From RYN-431 sp036388295 (GTDB lineage: Bacteria > Planctomycetota > Phycisphaerae > Tepidisphaerales > Tepidisphaeraceae), in NCBI GenBank assembly GCA_036388295.1, contig DASVSC010000203.1, positions 1 to 42,730 on the forward strand: 42,730 nt of DNA. The letters are read 5' to 3'. A program made the position numbers and the translations under genes. The notes beneath the pieces were generated by a model. That model was not told the origin of the DNA and did not search any database. It saw nothing but the letters and a program-made list of their open reading frames with translations. Position 1 is the first letter of the stretch. Every line of letters begins with the position of its first letter. Below are positions 38,532 to 42,730 of this stretch, in pieces.

Positions 38532-41486
38532 ATGCGCAGCGACAGCAACTTCATCCGAATCCGTGGTGCCCGCGAGCACAATCTCAAGAACCTTAGCGTT
38601 GACGTGCCCCGTGATAAGCTCGTGGTCGTCACCGGCCTGAGCGGCAGCGGCAAGTCGACCCTCGCGTTCGACACCATTTTCGCCGAGGGTCAGCGCAAGT
38701 ACATGGAAAGCCTGTCGGCCTACGCCCGGCAGTTCCTCGACCAGCTGCAGAAGCCCGAAATCGACGACATCGAAGGCCTGCCGCCCACCATCGCCATCGA
38801 ACAGCGGTCGGCCAGCAGCAACCCTCGCAGCACCGTCGCCACGACCACGGAAATTTATGATTACCTGCGCGTCCTGTTCGCCCGCGCCGGCACGCCGCAC
38901 TGCTGGGAGTGCGGCCGCGAGATCAGCAGCCAGTCGCCGACGCAGATCACCGACAGCGTCATGAAACGCCCCGAAGGTACGAAGGTGATGATCCTGGCCC
39001 CGATGATTCGCGGCCAGAAGGGCGAGCACAAGGAGATCTTCACCAGCATCGTCAAGCAAGGCTTCGTCCGCGTCCGCGTTAACGGCGAGATCATCGACCT
39101 CGGCACCACCAAAGCCGCCACCGGCGGGTACAAGCTCGAAAAGAACAAGCGGCACCACATCGACGTCGTGGTCGACCGCATCGTGCTGAAACCCGAAATC
39201 CGCAGCCGGCTGGCCGACTCAGTTGAAACCGCGCTGAAGCTGGCGCAAGGCCTGGTCATCGCAGCAGTCGATGAGAAGGGCGAATGGGTCGACAACGTGT
39301 TCAGCGAGCGCTTCGCCTGCCCTGAGCACCCGCACGTCAGCTTGCCGGAGTTGGAGCCGCGGCTGTTCAGCTTCAATTCCCCGCACGGCGCCTGTCCCGC
39401 GTGCCACGGCCTGGGCACCACGCTGGAGTTCGACCCGGACCTGATCATCCCCGACGAAAGCACATCGCTGGAAATGGGCGCGATCGAGGCCTGGCGCAAG
39501 CACGGCAAGCGGATGAACATCTACTACGCGCGCGTGCTGCGCCAGTTCTGCCGCGACTTCGGCGCGACCTACGGCGCGCCCATCGGCGAGATGGACCCGC
39601 TCGTCCGCCAGATCCTGATGCACGGCACGGATGAGAAAGGCGACCAAGGCACCGGCACGTATTTCGAAGGCGTCATCCCCAACCTCACCCGCCGTTTCGA
39701 GAACACCGAAAGCGACTACGTCCAGCAGAAGCTCAACACCTATCAAAGCGAAGCCGCCTGCAAAGTCTGTCACGGCCAGCGGCTGCAGCCGGGCGCGCTG
39801 GCGGTCCGGTTGGCGTGCGGCGAGGGCGTGATCGACATGCCCGAGAACGACATTCCCGCGAAGACAAAAAAGAAAAAGCAGGCCGAGGCCGTGCTGCTGC
39901 CGGGCTATTCGATCAACGACTTGTCGACGATGACCGTCGCCAACGCCAAGCACTTTTTCGAGAACCTGAAGCTGAACAAAGAAGGCTCGGCCATTGCCGA
40001 ACCGATTCTGCGCGAGATCAGCTCCCGCCTCGGCTTCATGTACGACGTCGGCCTGCAGTACCTGTCGCTCGACCGCAAAACCGGCACATTATCAGGCGGC
40101 GAGGCGCAGCGCATCCGTCTGGCCACACAAGTAGGCAGCAAACTCGTCGGCGTCTGCTACGTCCTGGACGAACCGACCATCGGCCTGCACCAGCGCGACA
40201 ACGACCGTTTGATTAACACGCTGCTGAAGCTGCGCGACCTCGGCAACACGGTCATCATGGTCGAGCACGACGAGGACTGCATTCGCGCCGCTGACCACCT
40301 GATCGACATCGGCCCCGGCGCCGGCAGCCACGGCGGCAACCTGATCGCGCAGGGCGATATGCCCGCCGTGCTGGCGCAGAACAAGAGCGTGACGATCAAG
40401 TACCTCACCGGCGAGTACCAGATCGTAAAGCCCGCGGTCCGCCGCCCGGTCGACCCGAACAAGGTCTGCATCGAACTCAAAGGCGCGTGCGAGAACAACC
40501 TGAACAACGTCGACGTGAAGATCCCGCTGAACGGCCTGGTCTGTGTCACCGGCGTCAGCGGCAGCGGGAAGTCCACGCTCATTAACCAGACATTTCTGCC
40601 GGCGCTGAAGCGCAAGATTTACGCCAGCAAAACCCGCGTCGGCGAACTGAAAGACATCAAGGGCTGGAACAAAGTCGACAAGGTCATTGAGATCGACCAA
40701 AGCCCCATCGGCCGCACGCCGCGCAGTAACCCGGCCACCTACACCGGCGTGTTCGACGAAGTGCGCAAAGTCTTCAGCCAGACGAAAGAAGCCAAAGTCC
40801 GCGGCTACCAGCCCGGCCGATTCAGCTTCAACGTCAAAGGCGGCCGCTGCGAGGCGTGCCAGGGCGCGGGCATCAAAGTAATCGAAATGCACTTCCTGCC
40901 CGACGTGAACGTCGAGTGCGAAACCTGCCACGGCACGCGCTACAACCGCGAAACGCTGCAGGTCACGTTCCGCAGCAAGAACGTGGCCGACATTCTGGCG
41001 ATGACGTGCGAAGAGGCCGTCAAGTTCTTCGAAAACTTCCCCAGCATCAGCCGGCAGCTGCAGGCCCTGAACGACGTCGGCCTCAGCTACGTGAAGCTCG
41101 GCCAGCCCAGCACGCAACTGTCCGGCGGCGAAGCGCAGCGCGTGAAGCTGGCGACCGAACTCGGCAAGAACTCGACCGGCCACACGCTGTACGTCCTCGA
41201 CGAACCGACCACCGGCCTGCACTTCGCAGATATCAACAACCTGTTGAACGTGCTGAACCGCCTGGCCGACAAGGGGAACACGATTGTAGTCATCGAGCAC
41301 AACTTGGACGTGATCAAGTGCGCCGACTGGATCATCGACCTCGGCCCCGAAGGCGGCTCGGGCGGCGGCAACATCCTCGCCAGTTGCACGCCCGAAAAGC
41401 TGATCAAAGACTTCCCCAAAAGCTACACGTCTCAATATCTGAAAAAGAAAATGGCCGACGACGCACGGCTGGCGGCTTCGGCCTAG
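38532..41486 (+). CDS. uvrA: UvrABC excinuclease subunit A
   Basis: This 984-residue damage-recognition ATPase of nucleotide excision repair has two ABC ATPase modules. The first Walker A is GLSGSGKST at residues 35-43 and the second is GVSGSGKST at about 674-682. Signatures are LSGGEAQRIRLATQVG and LSGGEAQRVKLATELG; Walker B regions are VLDEPTIGLH and VLDEPTTGLH. Zinc modules are visible: the first is C-x2-H...CPAC (ACPEHPHVSLPELEPRLFSFNSP then ACPACHG) and the second is CEACQGAG...CETCHG. The protein is slightly longer than usual because of Lys-rich and other inserts such as KTKKKKQAE. A strong inverted repeat lies just before the start. The gene stands alone. Confidence 0.97.
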   Translation: MRSDSNFIRIRGAREHNLKNLSVDVPRDKLVVVTGLSGSGKSTLAFDTIFAEGQRKYMESLSAYARQFLDQLQKPEIDDIEGLPPTIAIEQRSASSNPRSTVATTTEIYDYLRVLFARAGTPHCWECGREISSQSPTQITDSVMKRPEGTKVMILAPMIRGQKGEHKEIFTSIVKQGFVRVRVNGEIIDLGTTKAATGGYKLEKNKRHHIDVVVDRIVLKPEIRSRLADSVETALKLAQGLVIAAVDEKGEWVDNVFSERFACPEHPHVSLPELEPRLFSFNSPHGACPACHGLGTTLEFDPDLIIPDESTSLEMGAIEAWRKHGKRMNIYYARVLRQFCRDFGATYGAPIGEMDPLVRQILMHGTDEKGDQGTGTYFEGVIPNLTRRFENTESDYVQQKLNTYQSEAACKVCHGQRLQPGALAVRLACGEGVIDMPENDIPAKTKKKKQAEAVLLPGYSINDLSTMTVANAKHFFENLKLNKEGSAIAEPILREISSRLGFMYDVGLQYLSLDRKTGTLSGGEAQRIRLATQVGSKLVGVCYVLDEPTIGLHQRDNDRLINTLLKLRDLGNTVIMVEHDEDCIRAADHLIDIGPGAGSHGGNLIAQGDMPAVLAQNKSVTIKYLTGEYQIVKPAVRRPVDPNKVCIELKGACENNLNNVDVKIPLNGLVCVTGVSGSGKSTLINQTFLPALKRKIYASKTRVGELKDIKGWNKVDKVIEIDQSPIGRTPRSNPATYTGVFDEVRKVFSQTKEAKVRGYQPGRFSFNVKGGRCEACQGAGIKVIEMHFLPDVNVECETCHGTRYNRETLQVTFRSKNVADILAMTCEEAVKFFENFPSISRQLQALNDVGLSYVKLGQPSTQLSGGEAQRVKLATELGKNSTGHTLYVLDEPTTGLHFADINNLLNVLNRLADKGNTIVVIEHNLDVIKCADWIIDLGPEGGSGGGNILASCTPEKLIKDFPKSYTSQYLKKKMADDARLAASA

Positions 41487-41523
41487 GTTGTTTCTCTTAA
41501 GCCGTCGGTGGCAAACCCGCCCT

Positions 41524-41541
41524 GTTAGCGGGGCCGCTAAC
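41524..41541 (+). repeat. Palindrome after uvrA
   Basis: GTTAGCG and CGCTAAC form a 7-bp stem with a GGGC loop in the gap between uvrA and the next gene. No T-run follows, so terminator activity is uncertain. Confidence 0.45.
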
Positions 41542-41573
41542 AAGACGGTAATCGGTTGGCTACAGTAACGACT

Positions 41574-42167
41574 ATGGAGAACACGCGGTTGACACCTAAT
41601 CTTCTCACTTCAATCGTTCTGCTGGCCGCTGTCAGTGCATCGGCCGCGCCGCCGGCCACGCGTCCGGTGTACGCCACGCCGGCCGATGTAGTGGCGGCCG
41701 CGCAGCGTGCCAACAAGGAGGACGATTTCGAAACCTTTCTGAACTGCCAAAGCCCCGCCGGACAACAGAAGATGGTCAAGTTCGTCATGACCATCATGGC
41801 GCGCTCGCCCGCCACACGTCCGGCCAACGCCGAGCGCGACGCCTTCGAACGGCGCCACCGCCTGAGCGATCGCACGCCCCGCCCCGGCGAGACACCCGAC
41901 CAGGTCGTTGACCGCCTGATCGGCGACCTGCCCGATTCGCGTGCGTTCCTCCTGGACTTCATGACTCAGCAAAAGGCCATCCGGGCCAAGCGGCCCCCGT
42001 CGACCCGCCCAGCGCCGGACCTGATGAACCTCGTCGTCAGCCCCGATGGCCTGACTGCGACCGGTGATCTCTCCCGCCGCGACCCCGACGGCGGGACGAT
42101 GTCCCAGCACATCAGCTTCAGCAAAATCGATGGCTCGTGGCTTCTGAACGACATGATGTTTTACTAA
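41574..42167 (+). CDS. Exported protein of unknown function
   Basis: This 197-residue protein has a signal peptide at residues 1-24 (cut near SASA-APP) and a mature helical part without a recognised domain. The C-terminal DGLTATGDLSRRDPDGG-SQHISFSKIDGSWLLNDMMFY looks like the last strands of an NTF2/DUF4878-like fold, as often seen in small exported planctomycete proteins with a lipoprotein or signal sequence. The start is ATG 41574, which gives a proper signal peptide; the open frame starts at TTG 41556. No neighbouring gene suggests a role. Confidence 0.7.
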   Translation: MENTRLTPNLLTSIVLLAAVSASAAPPATRPVYATPADVVAAAQRANKEDDFETFLNCQSPAGQQKMVKFVMTIMARSPATRPANAERDAFERRHRLSDRTPRPGETPDQVVDRLIGDLPDSRAFLLDFMTQQKAIRAKRPPSTRPAPDLMNLVVSPDGLTATGDLSRRDPDGGTMSQHISFSKIDGSWLLNDMMFY

Positions 42168-42293
42168 ACCCTGCCGCTCCGTCGATCGGACGCCGCGACA
42201 TTCGCCTAAAGCCCGGCCGTGTGTCCGCCCGATAAAAATCCCATTGCCACGACAAGGACGTCGCGGCCCTGAGATTCCCGGCAAGGAGCCGTT

Positions 42294-42680
42294 ATGCACC
42301 GCATCGTTCTCTTCACCTTCTTCGTCATCCTCGGTCTGGTCCTCGGCTGCGGCAACAAGAACTCGACCGCCAAGGCCAACCGTTCCGTGCTCGACGTCGC
42401 CCCGGCCCCGCTGCCGTCGGCCGAGCCGCAATTGGCGGCGATACCGATCAATGACACGCCGTCCGCCGTCGCCTTCGAAGCGCCCCGTCCTCAGTCGGCC
42501 GTGGCCGTTTCGCCGGTCGCCGCGTCGCCGAAGACTTACACCGTTAAGAAGGGCGACACCCTGTTCTCGATCGCCAAGACCCAACTCGGCAGCGGCCGCG
42601 ACTGGCAGAAGATCACCGCCGCCAACCCCGGCCTGACGCCGCAGAAGCTCAAGGCCGGCCAGCAGATCGCGATGCCGTAG
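42294..42680 (+). CDS. LysM-domain lipoprotein
   Basis: This 128-residue protein has a signal sequence with lipobox LVLGC (Cys19), an Ala/Pro-rich spacer and a C-terminal LysM domain at about 81-128 (TYTVKKGDTLFSIAKTQLGSGRDWQKITAANPGLTPQKLKAGQQIAMP). LysM domains bind N-acetylglucosamine chains of peptidoglycan, so the protein probably links the outer membrane or envelope to the cell wall. AAGGAG at 42283-42288 is a good ribosome site for ATG 42294. Confidence 0.92.
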   Translation: MHRIVLFTFFVILGLVLGCGNKNSTAKANRSVLDVAPAPLPSAEPQLAAIPINDTPSAVAFEAPRPQSAVAVSPVAASPKTYTVKKGDTLFSIAKTQLGSGRDWQKITAANPGLTPQKLKAGQQIAMP

Positions 42681-42730
42681 GAGGGTTGATCGGTTGATGC
42701 GTGAATGAGTTGAACCGTGGCCGGGGGGCG

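Overview
The window is about 42.7 kb of high-GC chromosome from a Gram-negative-type bacterium, most likely a planctomycete of the Phycisphaerae/Tepidisphaerales kind. This placement is an inference. It rests on lipid A synthesis (lpxB), PEP-CTERM sorting tails on two secreted proteins, a sigma factor carrying a membrane-spanning C-terminal extension, Tat-exported ferritin-like proteins, a BtpA-family protein and several families of palindromic intergenic repeats. No tRNA, rRNA, CRISPR array or transposase was recognised.

Layout. 1-5139: acyltransferase fragment, ABC-F ATPase, xylulokinase (xylB) and lpxB. 5171-11705: BtpA-like protein, an SGNH/GDSL PEP-CTERM protein, lipA, an EamA transporter, an HtrA-like protease and a membrane protein. 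11649-12816: parB flanked by two 16-bp parS palindromes. 12935-20141: nuoD, nuoE and nuoF of complex I, separated by a small anchored protein, a DUF433/DUF5615 toxin-antitoxin-like pair, a divergent PEP-CTERM gene and two tandem Tat ferritin-like genes. 20169-25277: small membrane protein, membrane-anchored ECF sigma factor, membrane-anchored HTH protein, NDUFA9-like dehydrogenase, nucleotidyltransferase and hemC. 25394-33777: PAS/GAF/receiver protein, a four-helix-bundle gene inside a 49-bp inverted repeat, zinc-ribbon protein, SirB1-like protein, M24 peptidase and DUF3300 protein.

The most interesting region is 33899-38037. A consensus promoter leads into a SAM-I riboswitch with its own antiterminator and terminator. 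Downstream lie a threonine-synthase-family PLP enzyme and a 92-aa sulfur-carrier protein ending in Gly-Gly that resembles mycobacterial CysO. An aldo/keto-reductase-fold protein lacking two of four catalytic residues, a decayed second copy of the sulfur-carrier gene, a putative lipoprotein and a free-standing NIL-domain protein follow. The arrangement suggests a methionine-controlled, protein-thiocarboxylate-dependent route to homocysteine in which O-phosphohomoserine would be the acceptor. This function is inferred, not shown.

38473-42730: uvrA behind a strong inverted repeat, an exported protein of unknown function and a LysM lipoprotein. Several genes have a TATAAT-like hexamer 6-9 bases before the start codon and no evident Shine-Dalgarno sequence, which suggests leaderless transcripts. 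Start codons were moved from the longest open frame wherever a ribosome site, signal peptide, parS site or family alignment argued for it; these changes are noted in the entries.
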